Below are positions 25,562-33,980 of a stretch of 64,000 nt of DNA, in pieces. The notes beneath the pieces are model-generated. The model was not told the origin of the DNA. It saw only the letters and a program-made list of their open reading frames with translations, and did not search any database. The stretch is from Haloarcula rubra (lineage in GTDB: Archaea; Halobacteriota; Halobacteria; Halobacteriales; Haloarculaceae), in contig NZ_RKLR01000004.1 of assembly GCF_019599465.1 (NCBI RefSeq), forward strand, positions 244,162 through 308,161, in the 5' to 3' direction. The translations under genes and the position numbers were made by a program. Positions within the stretch are counted from its first letter, which is position 1. The number at the start of each line of letters is the position of its first letter.

Positions 25562-25968
25562 TCGCCGCGGACGCCGGTGACCGCGAAGCCGCGGTCCTCG
25601 ATGGCGTCGAGGATGGCCTCGTGGTCCGCGCTGGCCTCGTAGTAGAAGACGAGGTCGAACGACCCGTCGCGCAGGAGTTGCTGGCACTCCCAGACGAACG
25701 CCTCGTCGTCGAGCGTCAGGCCCTGATGCTGGTTCGAGGCGAACTCGGGGTCGTCGCTGCCGGAGTAGACGAACGTGTCGCTCGGGTCCATCCCGTACCC
25801 CTCGGCGATGTCGTCGCCGACGTCGATGGTGGCCTGCATCATCTCTATCTCGTCGCTGCCGTCGTACTCCGTGTGGACGACGGCGCCGTTGAGTCGAATC
25901 TCGCCGGGTTCCAGCAACTGTTTGGTCCGGCGATACAGGTCGTCGTCGAGTGCGTCGGCGTCGCTCAT
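25558..25968 (-). CDS. Haloarchaeal DUF5778-like protein
   Basis: A 136-residue acidic cytosolic protein with mixed alpha/beta order. It has a short conserved-looking centre YGMDPSDTFVYSG and FVWECQQLLRDGSFDLVFYYEA. I believe it belongs to a DUF limited to haloarchaea (DUF5778), but this is from memory of the pattern, not a search. It is convergent with the zinc-ribbon gene and shares its stop tetranucleotide. Confidence 0.65.
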   Translation of the reverse strand: MSDADALDDDLYRRTKQLLEPGEIRLNGAVVHTEYDGSDEIEMMQATIDVGDDIAEGYGMDPSDTFVYSGSDDPEFASNQHQGLTLDDEAFVWECQQLLRDGSFDLVFYYEASADHEAILDAIEDRGFAVTGVRGD

Positions 25969-26070
25969 ACCGATGGTGGGCCTGCCGCCGCCTAATGTAC
26001 TTCGGATTCACGCCGACGTAGCGGCCGCTCCCGCCACGACGACAGTCTCGTCGGCCGCGAACGTGTTCGC

Positions 26071-26265
26071 CTACAACCGCGTGACGTTCTCCGCACGCGG
26101 CCCCTTGTCAGCCTGCACGATGTCGAACTCGACCTCCTGACCCTCCTCGAGGTCGGGGCCGCCGACGTCCTCCATGTGGAAGAACACGTCCTCCTCGGAG
26201 TCCTCCGTCTCGATGAAGCCGTACCCGCCAGTGTCGTTGAAGAAGTCGACTGTGCCGGTCGCCAT
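26071..26265 (-). CDS. Cold-shock domain protein, second copy
   Basis: A 64-residue CspA-like OB-fold protein. RNP1 reads GGYGFIE and RNP2 VFFHMED. It differs from the neighbouring copy at nine of 64 residues by eye. The ATG two bases beyond the upstream copy's stop gives equal lengths; a GTG two codons earlier is possible. Binds single-stranded nucleic acid; cytosolic. Probably cotranscribed with the first copy. Confidence 0.92.
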   Translation of the reverse strand: MATGTVDFFNDTGGYGFIETEDSEEDVFFHMEDVGGPDLEEGQEVEFDIVQADKGPRAENVTRL

Positions 26266-26267
26266 CG

Positions 26268-26462
26268 TCACAACCTCTGGAGGTTCTTCGCGCGCGGACC
26301 CTTGTCCGCCTGCTCTATCTCGAACTCGACCTCCTGACCCTCCTCGAGGTCGGGGCCGCCGACATCCTCCATGTGGAAGAACACGTCCTCGTCCGCGTCG
26401 TCTGTCTTGATGAAGCCGTAACCGCCCGTATCGTTGAAGAAGTCTACCGTACCGGTCGCCAT
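26268..26462 (-). CDS. Cold-shock domain protein, first copy
   Basis: A 64-residue CspA-like protein with RNP1 GGYGFIK and RNP2 VFFHMED. It lies first in a tandem pair and has its own TATA element about 29 bases upstream, so both copies are likely expressed from it. Single-stranded RNA/DNA binding is the family property. Confidence 0.93.
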   Translation of the reverse strand: MATGTVDFFNDTGGYGFIKTDDADEDVFFHMEDVGGPDLEEGQEVEFEIEQADKGPRAKNLQRL

Positions 26463-26486
26463 TGCACCTGAACGTAGACGCCGGGG

Positions 26487-26496
26487 GTATTAAAAC
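26487..26496 (-). promoter_or_regulatory. TATA box of the tandem cold-shock genes
   Basis: Minus-strand GTTTTAATAC is centred about 29 bases before the start of the first cold-shock gene. Confidence 0.6.
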
Positions 26497-26565
26497 TATG
26501 CGGCGGTGTCACACGGGCGGTCGGAGCCACAAACGCCTTATCGTTCGGTTGATATGCTTCGGGTG

Positions 26566-27480
26566 ATGCGAGACAGGGTCCGCAGTCTCGGCTACGCCGC
26601 CTACGAGCGACTGCTCCGCTGGGAGCTGTCCGGGACCCCGAGTCACGTCGCCGTCATTCAGGACGGCAACAGACGGTACGCCCGCGAGCGAGGCGTCGAC
26701 GCGAACAGAGGCCACAGCGAGGGTGCCGAGACGACCGAGGCGCTGCTGGACTGGTGTGACGAACTCGGCGTCGACGAGGTGACGCTGTACGCCTTCTCGA
26801 CGGAGAACTTCGACCGGCCGAAGGACCAGCGCGAACACATCTTCGACCTCGTCGAGCAGAAACTCCGAACGTTCGCCGACGCCGACCGCGTCCACGATGC
26901 CGAGGTGTGCATCCGTGCCATCGGCGAGACGGACATGCTCCCGGAACGGGTACAGGACGCCATCGACTACGCAGAGACCAGAACGGCCCAGTACGACCGC
27001 CTCAACCTGAACGTCGCGCTGGCCTACGGTGGTCGCGCGGAACTCCTCGGTGCGGCCCGCGACGTGGCCGAAGCCGTCGACGCGGGGGAGTTGACGCCGG
27101 CGGACGTCGACGTCGACACCGTCGAGGAGCGCCTCTACGAGGGCCCGACGCGCGACGTGGACCTCATCGTGCGCACCGGCGGCGACGAGCGCACCTCGAA
27201 CTTCCTGCCGTGGCACGCCAACGGCAACGAGGCCGCGACGTTCTTCTGTACGCCCTACTGGCCGGAGTTCCGGAAGATAGACTTCCTCCGGGCCATCCGG
27301 ACCTACGAGAACCGCGAGGAGTCGTGGCGCACCACTCGCGCGCGCCGGGCGCTGACGCTCGTCCGCGCGGTGGAGAACGCCGAGGTGCCACAGGCCCGCC
27401 GCGTTCTGGGCCGGTTCCGCGACGCCCTCCCGAGCGGCGAACGAGAGGCCATAGACGAGGAGTACGAGGCCGCGGACTGA
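26566..27480 (+). CDS. uppS: Canonical cis-prenyltransferase (UppS-like)
   Basis: A 304-residue polyprenyl diphosphate synthase. The catalytic motif HVAVIQDGNRRYARERG contains Asp33; TLYAFSTENFDRP, RAIGETDML and the C-terminal RTGGDERTSNFLPWH are all intact. It elongates isoprenyl diphosphates in cis to make dolichol-like carriers for N-glycosylation and S-layer glycoprotein. A TATA-like CTTAT about 27 bases upstream favours the ATG at MRDRVR; an ATG four codons earlier is possible. A degenerate homologue lies at 29.3 kb. Confidence 0.95.
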   Translation: MRDRVRSLGYAAYERLLRWELSGTPSHVAVIQDGNRRYARERGVDANRGHSEGAETTEALLDWCDELGVDEVTLYAFSTENFDRPKDQREHIFDLVEQKLRTFADADRVHDAEVCIRAIGETDMLPERVQDAIDYAETRTAQYDRLNLNVALAYGGRAELLGAARDVAEAVDAGELTPADVDVDTVEERLYEGPTRDVDLIVRTGGDERTSNFLPWHANGNEAATFFCTPYWPEFRKIDFLRAIRTYENREESWRTTRARRALTLVRAVENAEVPQARRVLGRFRDALPSGEREAIDEEYEAAD

Positions 27481-27553
27481 GCGCGGTCACCCGACACGAC
27501 TGGTGCCACTCGCCCGCCGACGTGCTATTGGATTCCAGCCCCTACTGTCGACT

Positions 27554-27781
27554 ATGGAGGGGACCGTAGACGACGCGGACACCGCGGAAGCGCTGGCGCG
27601 CACGTACGCCGACGAGGAGTGCGTCGGCGAACTCGGTGCCGAGGTGTCGGTCGAGCGAACCGACGGCGGGTGGGTCGTCGAGTTCCGCACACACACCTTC
27701 TCGGACACGTACGAGCACCGGATTCGAATCACGACCGAGGGCAACGTCTTCGGCCACGAGCGGAGCAGTCGGTTCGACTGA
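27554..27781 (+). CDS. Hypothetical protein (75 aa)
   Basis: A 75-residue acidic protein with a helix and about four predicted strands (EVSVERTDGGWVVEFRTHTF, HRIRITTEGNVFGHE). Starts at an ATG directly upstream of an acidic segment; no signal or membrane helix. No family recognised. It stands between UppS and the convergent EF-1alpha gene. Confidence 0.6.
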   Translation: MEGTVDDADTAEALARTYADEECVGELGAEVSVERTDGGWVVEFRTHTFSDTYEHRIRITTEGNVFGHERSSRFD

Positions 27782-27837
27782 CGAGGGCGACGCTCTCGGG
27801 GCCGACCGAGGCGGGTGTGAGGGACGGTTGGCGTCGG

Positions 27838-29106
27838 CTACCGTTCGGTCACGGAGAGGACGCGACCGGCGGCGACGGTCTGGCCCATGTCCCGCACGGC
27901 GAAGCTCCCGAGTTCGGGAATCTCGTCGCTCGGCTCGATGGATAGCGGTTTCTGCGGTCTGACCGTCACGACGGCGGCGTCGCCCGTCTCGATGTAGTCC
28001 GGGTTCGATTCGAGCACCTCGCCGGAGGACGGGTCGACCGTCCTGTCCAGCGATTCGACGGTACAGGCGACCTGTGCGGTGTGGGCGTGGAAGACCGGCG
28101 TGTACCCCTCGGTGATGACCGACGGGTGTTGCATGACGAATATCTGCGCCTGAAACGTCTCGGCGACGGTCGGCGGGTCCGCCGCGGGACCACAGACGTC
28201 GCCTCGACGGATGTCGTTCTTCCCGATGCCGCGGACGTTGAAACCGACGTTGTCACCGGGTTCTGCGAGGTCGACCTCCTCGTGGTGCATCTCGATGGAG
28301 CGGACCTCGCCGCTCGCGTCCGACGGCTGGAACGAGACGTCGTCGCCGGGTCGCAACTGTCCCGTCTCGACGCGACCGACCGGGACGGTCCCGGCCCCTT
28401 CGATGGTGTAGACGTCCTGAATCGGCAGGCGAAGCGGTGCGTCCGTCGGCGGTTCGGGTTCCTGTAAGTCGTTAAGGGCTTCGAGTAGCACCCGGCCGTC
28501 GTACCAGTCCATGTTCTCGGACCGCTCGGCGACGTTGTCGCCCTGCAGGGCCGACATCGGGATGAACGAGGCGTCCGACGTGGGGAACTGGACCTGGTCC
28601 AGCAACTGCTTGACTTCTTCGACGACTTCCCGGAACCGCGCTTCCCCGTAGTCGACCATGTCCATCTTGTTGACGGCGACGACGAGTTCGCCGATGCCCA
28701 GCGTGCGGGCGAGGAAGACGTGTTCGCGCGTCTGTGGCTGGACGCCGTCGTCGGCGGCGACGACGAGGACGGCGTTGTCGGCCTGACTCGCGCCGGTAAT
28801 CATGTTCTTCACGAAGTCCCGATGTCCCGGACAGTCGACGATGGTGAAGTAGTACGCGTCCGTGTCGAACTTCTGGTGGGCGATGTCTATCGTCAGCCCT
28901 CGCTCGCGCTCCTCGGCGAGATTGTCCATGACGTAGGCGAACTCGAAGCCGCCCTTCCCCTTCTCCTCGGCCTCCTCCCGGTACTGTTCGATGACGTGCT
29001 CCGGGATGCTCTCTGTCTCGTACAGCAACCGGCCGACCAGCGTGCTCTTCCCGTGGTCGACGTGGCCTATCATGGCCAGATTCTGGTGCGGTTTGTCGGT
29101 GGTCAT
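27838..29106 (-). CDS. tuf: Translation elongation factor 1-alpha (isolated copy)
   Basis: EF-1alpha of 422 residues with all G motifs: [14 protein letters not shown] and NKMD, the effector region [11 protein letters not shown], and both beta-barrel domains through [19 protein letters not shown] text near the end. Delivers aminoacyl-tRNA to the ribosome. In most haloarchaea the main gene lies directly beside rpsJ (S10); here the neighbours are a hypothetical gene and a cis-prenyltransferase homologue, so this may be a second copy. The start is the ATG with a GAGGTG Shine-Dalgarno six bases upstream. Confidence 0.94.
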   Translation of the reverse strand: MTTDKPHQNLAMIGHVDHGKSTLVGRLLYETESIPEHVIEQYREEAEEKGKGGFEFAYVMDNLAEERERGLTIDIAHQKFDTDAYYFTIVDCPGHRDFVKNMITGASQADNAVLVVAADDGVQPQTREHVFLARTLGIGELVVAVNKMDMVDYGEARFREVVEEVKQLLDQVQFPTSDASFIPMSALQGDNVAERSENMDWYDGRVLLEALNDLQEPEPPTDAPLRLPIQDVYTIEGAGTVPVGRVETGQLRPGDDVSFQPSDASGEVRSIEMHHEEVDLAEPGDNVGFNVRGIGKNDIRRGDVCGPAADPPTVAETFQAQIFVMQHPSVITEGYTPVFHAHTAQVACTVESLDRTVDPSSGEVLESNPDYIETGDAAVVTVRPQKPLSIEPSDEIPELGSFAVRDMGQTVAAGRVLSVTER

Positions 29107-29112
29107 TGGTCC

Positions 29113-29118
29113 CACCTC
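29113..29118 (-). promoter_or_regulatory. Shine-Dalgarno site of the EF-1alpha gene
   Basis: GAGGTG on the minus strand ends six bases before the chosen ATG and matches the 16S rRNA tail. It decides the start against a GTG three codons earlier. Confidence 0.55.
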
Positions 29119-29146
29119 TCAGCGTTCGGAGACTACGACGCGCGTG

Positions 29147-29155
29147 AGCAAAAAG
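29147..29155 (-). promoter_or_regulatory. TATA-like element of the EF-1alpha gene
   Basis: Minus-strand CCTTTTTGC lies about 45 bases before the ATG, so the transcript would carry a leader of roughly 15-20 bases containing the Shine-Dalgarno site. Confidence 0.4.
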
Positions 29156-29206
29156 GCACACGTCCGTTCGCTCAGTTGACACGCTCGGCTGGATTCGCCC
29201 TATCGA

Positions 29207-29242
29207 CCGAACTTCCGACAGACGCGGTCTGTCGACGTTCGG
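29207..29242 (-). other. Two-part inverted repeat after the second cis-prenyltransferase gene
   Basis: The inner stem CGACAGAC / GTCTGTCG (eight pairs, loop GCG) is flanked by an outer stem CCGAAC / GTTCGG (six pairs) with a small 3 x 2 internal loop. It starts about 15 bases after the stop of the minus-strand cis-prenyltransferase homologue and precedes the EF-1alpha promoter. A processing hairpin or terminator is possible, but no T-run follows. Confidence 0.5.
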
Positions 29243-29256
29243 ACGCTTCTCCCCGT

Positions 29257-29865
29257 TCAGCGTCCAAACCGTCGCTGGCGCTCCTGATAATCCCGCAACG
29301 CCCGCAGGTAGTCCCGACGGCGGAAGTTCTGCCAGTTCACGTCGGTGAAGTACAGTTCGGAGTACACCGACTGCCATATCATGAAGTCCGAGAGTCGCTC
29401 GGCGCCCGTCTTGATGACGAGGTCCGGGTCCGTCGGGAAGACGAGGTGGTCTTCGACGGCGGCCTCGTCGATGTCCTCGGGGGCTAGCTCGCCCGTCTCG
29501 ACGTCTTCGGCGAGTTTCTGGACGGCCGTGGCGAACTCCGACTGGCCGCCGAGGCCGATAGATATCTGTATCGGCGCGTCGGCGACTGTCTCGTCGTCCG
29601 GCCCGCGGATGGCGACCGGTTTCGGCGCGCGCAGGTCGGCCAGTTCCCGCCGAATCGTCGGCACCACGTCCTCGTCGAGGACGCTCACGTACACCACGAG
29701 CGTCGCCGCCTCGTACTGGACCGCCCAGTCGAAGAAGCGCTCCAGCGTGGTGTACGCGCCGTCGGTCAGCAGGTCTCGCTCGGTGATGACCAGCGCCACC
29801 GTCTCCGGCAGGGCCGCGTCACTCATCCGTAGCCGCGCGGCGAGATACCTATCGTAGAGACCCAC
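29257..29865 (-). CDS. Cis-prenyltransferase homologue lacking the catalytic motif
   Basis: A 202-residue UppS-fold protein. It keeps the N-terminal LYDRYLAARLR helix, the RRxxL strand order and the C-terminal region KTGAERLSDFMIWQSVYSELYF, where KTG replaces RTG. The catalytic DGNRR segment is absent: at its place after LPETVALV the sequence reads ITERDLLTDG. The size and loss recall the NgBR/Nus1 non-catalytic subunits of heteromeric cis-prenyltransferases. The start is a GTG aligned to the family helix; an ATG 13 codons later is an alternative. Confidence 0.82.
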   Translation of the reverse strand: MGLYDRYLAARLRMSDAALPETVALVITERDLLTDGAYTTLERFFDWAVQYEAATLVVYVSVLDEDVVPTIRRELADLRAPKPVAIRGPDDETVADAPIQISIGLGGQSEFATAVQKLAEDVETGELAPEDIDEAAVEDHLVFPTDPDLVIKTGAERLSDFMIWQSVYSELYFTDVNWQNFRRRDYLRALRDYQERQRRFGR

Positions 29866-30003
29866 ACCGACGGGTACACCGACAGTTCGCCTAAAGTTCA
29901 CGGTCCGGGACCGTCGGCCCGCCGACCGGCGTGCTCGTGACGTACTGGCCGATAGCCCGCAAGTTCGGAAAGGGTAAGTGGCTCTCGGGGATACCGGCGG
30001 GAC

Positions 30004-31347
30004 GTGACTTCGACAGTCAGACGCGCCGGGGCGTTCGCCGCGGTCGGGACGCTGGCGTTCGCCGTGCCGGTCGCGACCCGCATCCAGTCCCCAGCGCTCG
30101 CGACTGTCGCCGCGACGGCCCCGTTCCTGCTGGTCGCGGTCCTCGCCATAACCGTCCTCCAACAGGGGACGGTGCTGTTCGAGCTGTTCGCCCGACCGGG
30201 CGACTACGAGGACGGCAAACTGTACGGCCTCGCGGCCTTCGCACTCGCCGCCGCCGGCCTCGCCCTGCTCGCGGTCCAGTTCGAACTCCCCGTCTGGGTG
30301 TTCGTCGGCACCGTCGTCATCGTCGCCTACGGCAACCTCGGCCAGCGACTGGCCGCCCGAGTTCGGACGGACGAAGTCGTCGCCTCGGCCGGGTTCGTCG
30401 TCAGCGGGTTCGCCACCGGCGTCGCCGCGCAGTTGGGTGCCGCACGGATACAGGGCGCCACGGTCGCGGTCCCCGACACGCTGTTTCTCGCCGCCAGCGG
30501 CGCCCTCGTCGCCGCGCTGCTCCGGTCGGTGCTGTTCGAGCGCGACGACCCGCTGGTGATGCTCTCCGTCGGGTTGTTGCTGTGGCTGTTCTTCGAACTC
30601 GACCCGTCGGTGGCCTCCCAGCGCGTGTTCGTCGCGCTCGGTATCTCTGCCGTCCTCGGCTACGTCGCCTACGCGCTGGATACGGCCTCACTCCCGGGGA
30701 TGCTCACCGGCGTCCTGCTCTCGCTGCTGACCATCGTCCTCGGGGGGTACGGCTGGTTCGCCATGCTCATCACCTTCTTCGGCCTCGGCGGCCTCTCGAC
30801 GAAGTACCGCTACGAAGAGAAGCAGGACCGGGGCATCGCCGAGGAGAACGAAGGGGCCCGAGGGAGCGGGAACGTCCTCGCGAACTCCATCGTCGCGCTG
30901 GTCGCCGTCCTCGCGTGGGCGGCGAGTCCGAGCCACATCGCCGTCGACCCGGACCTGTTCCTCTACGCGTTCGCCGGCGCCGTGGCCGCCGCCATGACCG
31001 ACACCTTCTCCAGCGAGTTCGGCGGCCTCTACGACAACCCCCGGCTCATCACCACGTTCCAGCCGGTCGAACCCGGTACCGACGGCGGCGTCACGTGGCA
31101 GGGCGTCGTCGCGGGCCTCGTGGGGTCGGGTATCATCGCCGGCATCGCCGCCGCCACCATCGGCTCCGTCGGGTCGGTGGGCGCGACGGTGATTCTCGCC
31201 TGTGGGTTCGTGGGCATGACCGTCGACAGCCTCCTCGGCGCGACCGTCGAGGGGACGCTCGTCGGCAATCAGGGCGTCAACGCGCTGGCGACGCTCGCGG
31301 CGGCCCTCACCGGCGTGGCCGTCGCCGTGGGCCTCGCGCTGGTATGA
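30004..31347 (+). CDS. DUF92/TMEM19-like polytopic membrane protein with N-terminal extension
   Basis: A 447-residue membrane protein with about twelve helices. Residues from about 215 carry the DUF92 pattern: GLGGLSTKYRYEEKQDRG, then SGNVLANS, DTFSSEFGGLY and a late GTDGGVTWQG. Plant DUF92 proteins (VTE6) phosphorylate isoprenyl phosphates in salvage, so an isoprenoid link is plausible, and the gene is divergent from the cis-prenyltransferase homologue. The first 200 residues form additional membrane helices without a recognised motif. Starts at GTG. Overlaps the acetyltransferase gene (ATGA). Confidence 0.8.
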   Translation: MTSTVRRAGAFAAVGTLAFAVPVATRIQSPALATVAATAPFLLVAVLAITVLQQGTVLFELFARPGDYEDGKLYGLAAFALAAAGLALLAVQFELPVWVFVGTVVIVAYGNLGQRLAARVRTDEVVASAGFVVSGFATGVAAQLGAARIQGATVAVPDTLFLAASGALVAALLRSVLFERDDPLVMLSVGLLLWLFFELDPSVASQRVFVALGISAVLGYVAYALDTASLPGMLTGVLLSLLTIVLGGYGWFAMLITFFGLGGLSTKYRYEEKQDRGIAEENEGARGSGNVLANSIVALVAVLAWAASPSHIAVDPDLFLYAFAGAVAAAMTDTFSSEFGGLYDNPRLITTFQPVEPGTDGGVTWQGVVAGLVGSGIIAGIAAATIGSVGSVGATVILACGFVGMTVDSLLGATVEGTLVGNQGVNALATLAAALTGVAVAVGLALV

Positions 31348-31760
31348 TTCGCCCTGCCACCGAGGCGGACCGTGACCGCCTCGACGCCATCCAGTCGGCC
31401 GCGCTCGACCACCCGTGGCCGGGCCTCCTCGACGTCGCTATCGACGGGCCGCCGCTGGTGCTCGTCCTCGACGAGAACGGCCCGATAGCGTACGCGCTGG
31501 TCGTGCCCGACCACCCCGTCGCCTACCTCGCGGAGTTCGCCGTCGCGCCGCCGCTACAGGGACAGGGCAACGGGACGCGACTGATGGACGGGCTACTCGA
31601 CAGGCTTCGCTCGGAGGGATTCGGGACGCTCAGACTCACTGCACGGGCGGACGACGAGCGCGTCCGGTCGTTCTACGGAGGGTTCGGCTTCGAACTCGTC
31701 GACCACCTCCCGGACCACTACGACGACGGCGACGGGGTCTTGCTGGCGCTGGACCTCTAG
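31344..31760 (+). CDS. GNAT-family N-acetyltransferase
   Basis: A 138-residue GNAT protein. The acetyl-CoA loop is PPLQGQGNGTRLMDGLL (Q/R-x-x-G-x-G/A pattern), followed by FYGGFGFELVDHL at the expected end. RimI-like size; substrate unknown. Its ATG overlaps the DUF92 gene stop, so the two are coupled. Its TAG interlocks with the stop of dnaG in CTAG. Confidence 0.88.
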   Translation: MIRPATEADRDRLDAIQSAALDHPWPGLLDVAIDGPPLVLVLDENGPIAYALVVPDHPVAYLAEFAVAPPLQGQGNGTRLMDGLLDRLRSEGFGTLRLTARADDERVRSFYGGFGFELVDHLPDHYDDGDGVLLALDL

Positions 31761-33082
31761 CCGACGGTCCTGACCTGCACGCTCGTCGGTTGTTTGACGT
31801 ACTCCCCGTCGCCGGTGGCGACCACGACGTCGACGCCGCGTTGGGCGGCGACGTCCAGCACCCTCTGCGAGCAGGTGTCGTCGAGGACGACGGTCCGGGG
31901 GACGCCCTCACAGGATTCGACCAGCGAGACGACGTCGTCGGCGCCGCCCTCCGCGAGGACGGTCAGGTCCTCGTCGAGCAGTCGGACGGTCCCGCTCTCG
32001 CTCCGGATGACCGCGTCGACGTGGTCCGAGAGTCTGCTCGGCCCCGTCTCGTCCGCGTCGTCGGCCGCCTCGTCGTCCGCTCCGCCGGTGGGCGCCGTCT
32101 CTTTGTCGGTCATCTCATCGGCCGAGTCCCCTTCGGCCGGCGACGGTGCGGTGGGGTCGGGACTGCCGACCGCCGGCGGCGTCGTCCCGTGGTCGTCCGT
32201 GCCCGCTCGCGACCCGTCGACGGTCCCGGCCCCGTCGGCGCTGGTCTCGACGGCTTCGAGCGCGGCCGCCGGCGACTCCGCGTCGGCGACGGACTCGTAG
32301 GGCACCTTGTCGCGGAGCGCTTTCATCGCGTCGCCGCGCGAGAGGTCTTCGACGGACCGGCCCCGCGGCGCGACGGCCACGTAGTCCACGTCGCCGACCT
32401 GTGCCAGTTCCTTCAGGATGAGGTCCCCGCCCCTGTCGCCGTCGAGGAAGGCCGTCACGGTCCGGTCGGTCGTCAACTCGGCGACGGCGTCGGGGACGTC
32501 GGTCCCTTCGACGGCGATGGCGTTCTTCACCCCGTACTTCAGCAGTTGCAGGACGTCCGAGCGCCCCTCGACGACGACGATGGCGTCGGAGTCGGCCACG
32601 CGCGGCCCGGCCGGGAGTCCCTCGTACTCCGTGATGTCCTCGACGCGGGCACGCTGTCGGACCGTCTCGACGATGTCCTCGGTCTGGACGGACTGCTCCT
32701 CGAAGGCGGCCAGCAGTTCCGTCGCCCGGTCGACCACCTCGCGGCGTTTGGCGCTCCGGACGTCTTCGATGTCGGCGACGGCAATCTCGGCCCGGCAGGG
32801 CCCTATCTGTTCGATGGTCTCCAGCGCCGCCGCGAGGATGGCCGTCTCCACTTTGTCGAGGCCGCTCGCGACGGTTATCTGGCCGAACGACTGGCCGCTC
32901 TCGGAGCGAATCTCCACGTCGATGCGGCCGACTTTCTTCGAGTCCTGTAGGTCTCGCAGGTCCAGTTCCTCGCCGAGCAACCCCTCGGTCTGTCCGAACA
33001 CCGCGCCGACGACGTCGCTCCGTTCGACGACGCCGGCGGCGGTGATGTCCGCGTGTATCAGATATTTCGCTGTGTCGTGCAT
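31757..33082 (-). CDS. dnaG: Archaeal DnaG primase
   Basis: A 441-residue DnaG-like protein. The archaeal N-terminus MHDTAKYLIHADITAAG is followed by a helical region, the Toprim domain from VVVEGRSDVLQLLKYG with a DGDRGG acidic pair, and a C-terminal tail. Between about residues 265 and 365 lies a low-complexity acidic linker rich in Ala, Asp, Glu, Gly and Pro that is not in most archaeal DnaG. In archaea DnaG has primase activity and also joins the RNA-degrading exosome. Starts at the ATG of the family N-terminus. Confidence 0.95.
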   Translation of the reverse strand: MHDTAKYLIHADITAAGVVERSDVVGAVFGQTEGLLGEELDLRDLQDSKKVGRIDVEIRSESGQSFGQITVASGLDKVETAILAAALETIEQIGPCRAEIAVADIEDVRSAKRREVVDRATELLAAFEEQSVQTEDIVETVRQRARVEDITEYEGLPAGPRVADSDAIVVVEGRSDVLQLLKYGVKNAIAVEGTDVPDAVAELTTDRTVTAFLDGDRGGDLILKELAQVGDVDYVAVAPRGRSVEDLSRGDAMKALRDKVPYESVADAESPAAALEAVETSADGAGTVDGSRAGTDDHGTTPPAVGSPDPTAPSPAEGDSADEMTDKETAPTGGADDEAADDADETGPSRLSDHVDAVIRSESGTVRLLDEDLTVLAEGGADDVVSLVESCEGVPRTVVLDDTCSQRVLDVAAQRGVDVVVATGDGEYVKQPTSVQVRTVG

Positions 33083-33214
33083 TATCCCGGACTCCCGGTC
33101 CGTCGCAGAGAACGGCGACAGACCGTTGTCACTATCCTTACGTTGGCGACGACGCTCCAAATAAGCTTGGCGTCGGCGGTCTGTCTGGTGGTTCGTCCCA
33201 CGCAGTGACGCCGG

Positions 33215-33928
33215 TCACCGCTCCATGATGCGCTCTACGACCGCGATACCGTTCTCCATCGAGGCCATCGGGTCCGCGGGGTCGTCGTGTTCGAAGACCA
33301 GCCACTCGGTCCCGGCGTCGCGGGCGGCCTCGACGACCCCGGGCAGGTCGACGACGCCCTCGCCGAGTTCGGTCGGTTCGCCCGCGGCGGTCACGTCCTT
33401 GACGTGCACGACCGGGACGCGGCCCGCGAGGTCCGAGAGGAGCGCCGCGGGGTCGCGGCCCGCCGCCGCCGCCCACCCCACGTCGAGTTCGAACCCGACG
33501 GCCGTCTCCGCGGCGAGGCGGTCGAACGCCGTCTCGGTCCCCACGGGGACGAACTCGTGGTCGTGGTTGTGGTAGAGGAGCGGTCTGTCGAACTGGGCGG
33601 CGAGGTCGTCCAGCATCGCGGCGGTCTCGGCCACCGTCGCCGCGTCCGCGAAGTGGTCCGGGTCGAGATACGGGACGACGACGTAGGGGACCGCGAGCGT
33701 CGTCAACTCCGCGGCGACGCCCGCCGGGTCCGCTCTGAGTTCGTCGGCGTCGACGTGTGCGCCGGCCGCCACCAGTCCCGCGTCGTCCATCGCTCGGGCG
33801 GTCTCCGGCGGGTCCTCGATGCCGGCGAACTCGACGCCGTCGTACCCCGCGGCGGCGACCCGGTCGAGCAGCGCCGGCGTCGAGGCGTCGAGGTCCCGGA
33901 GCGTCCACAACTGGACTGCTGTGTGCAT
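33215..33928 (-). CDS. Sugar phosphate isomerase/epimerase-like TIM barrel (AP endonuclease family 2 fold)
   Basis: A 237-residue xylose-isomerase-like TIM barrel. Start is MHTAVQLWTLRD; YHNHDHEF, ELDVGW and HVKD are metal-binding positions of the IolE/IolI-type group, with a late FEHDDP. It probably isomerizes or epimerizes a sugar or inositol derivative; substrate unknown. The start was set at the ATG just before the first strand. It lies divergent from the tRNA-binding protein gene. Confidence 0.85.
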   Translation of the reverse strand: MHTAVQLWTLRDLDASTPALLDRVAAAGYDGVEFAGIEDPPETARAMDDAGLVAAGAHVDADELRADPAGVAAELTTLAVPYVVVPYLDPDHFADAATVAETAAMLDDLAAQFDRPLLYHNHDHEFVPVGTETAFDRLAAETAVGFELDVGWAAAAGRDPAALLSDLAGRVPVVHVKDVTAAGEPTELGEGVVDLPGVVEAARDAGTEWLVFEHDDPADPMASMENGIAVVERIMER

Positions 33929-33980
33929 GCCTCCCTCTGGCGGCGCGACTGTCATATAACCGGCCCCACAATACGGTCCC

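Noticed and set aside
29931..31343. Long N-terminal extension of the acetyltransferase frame through the DUF92 gene
   Set aside because: The frame is Arg-rich shadow of the DUF92 gene; the GNAT fold starts at the ATG overlapping the DUF92 stop.
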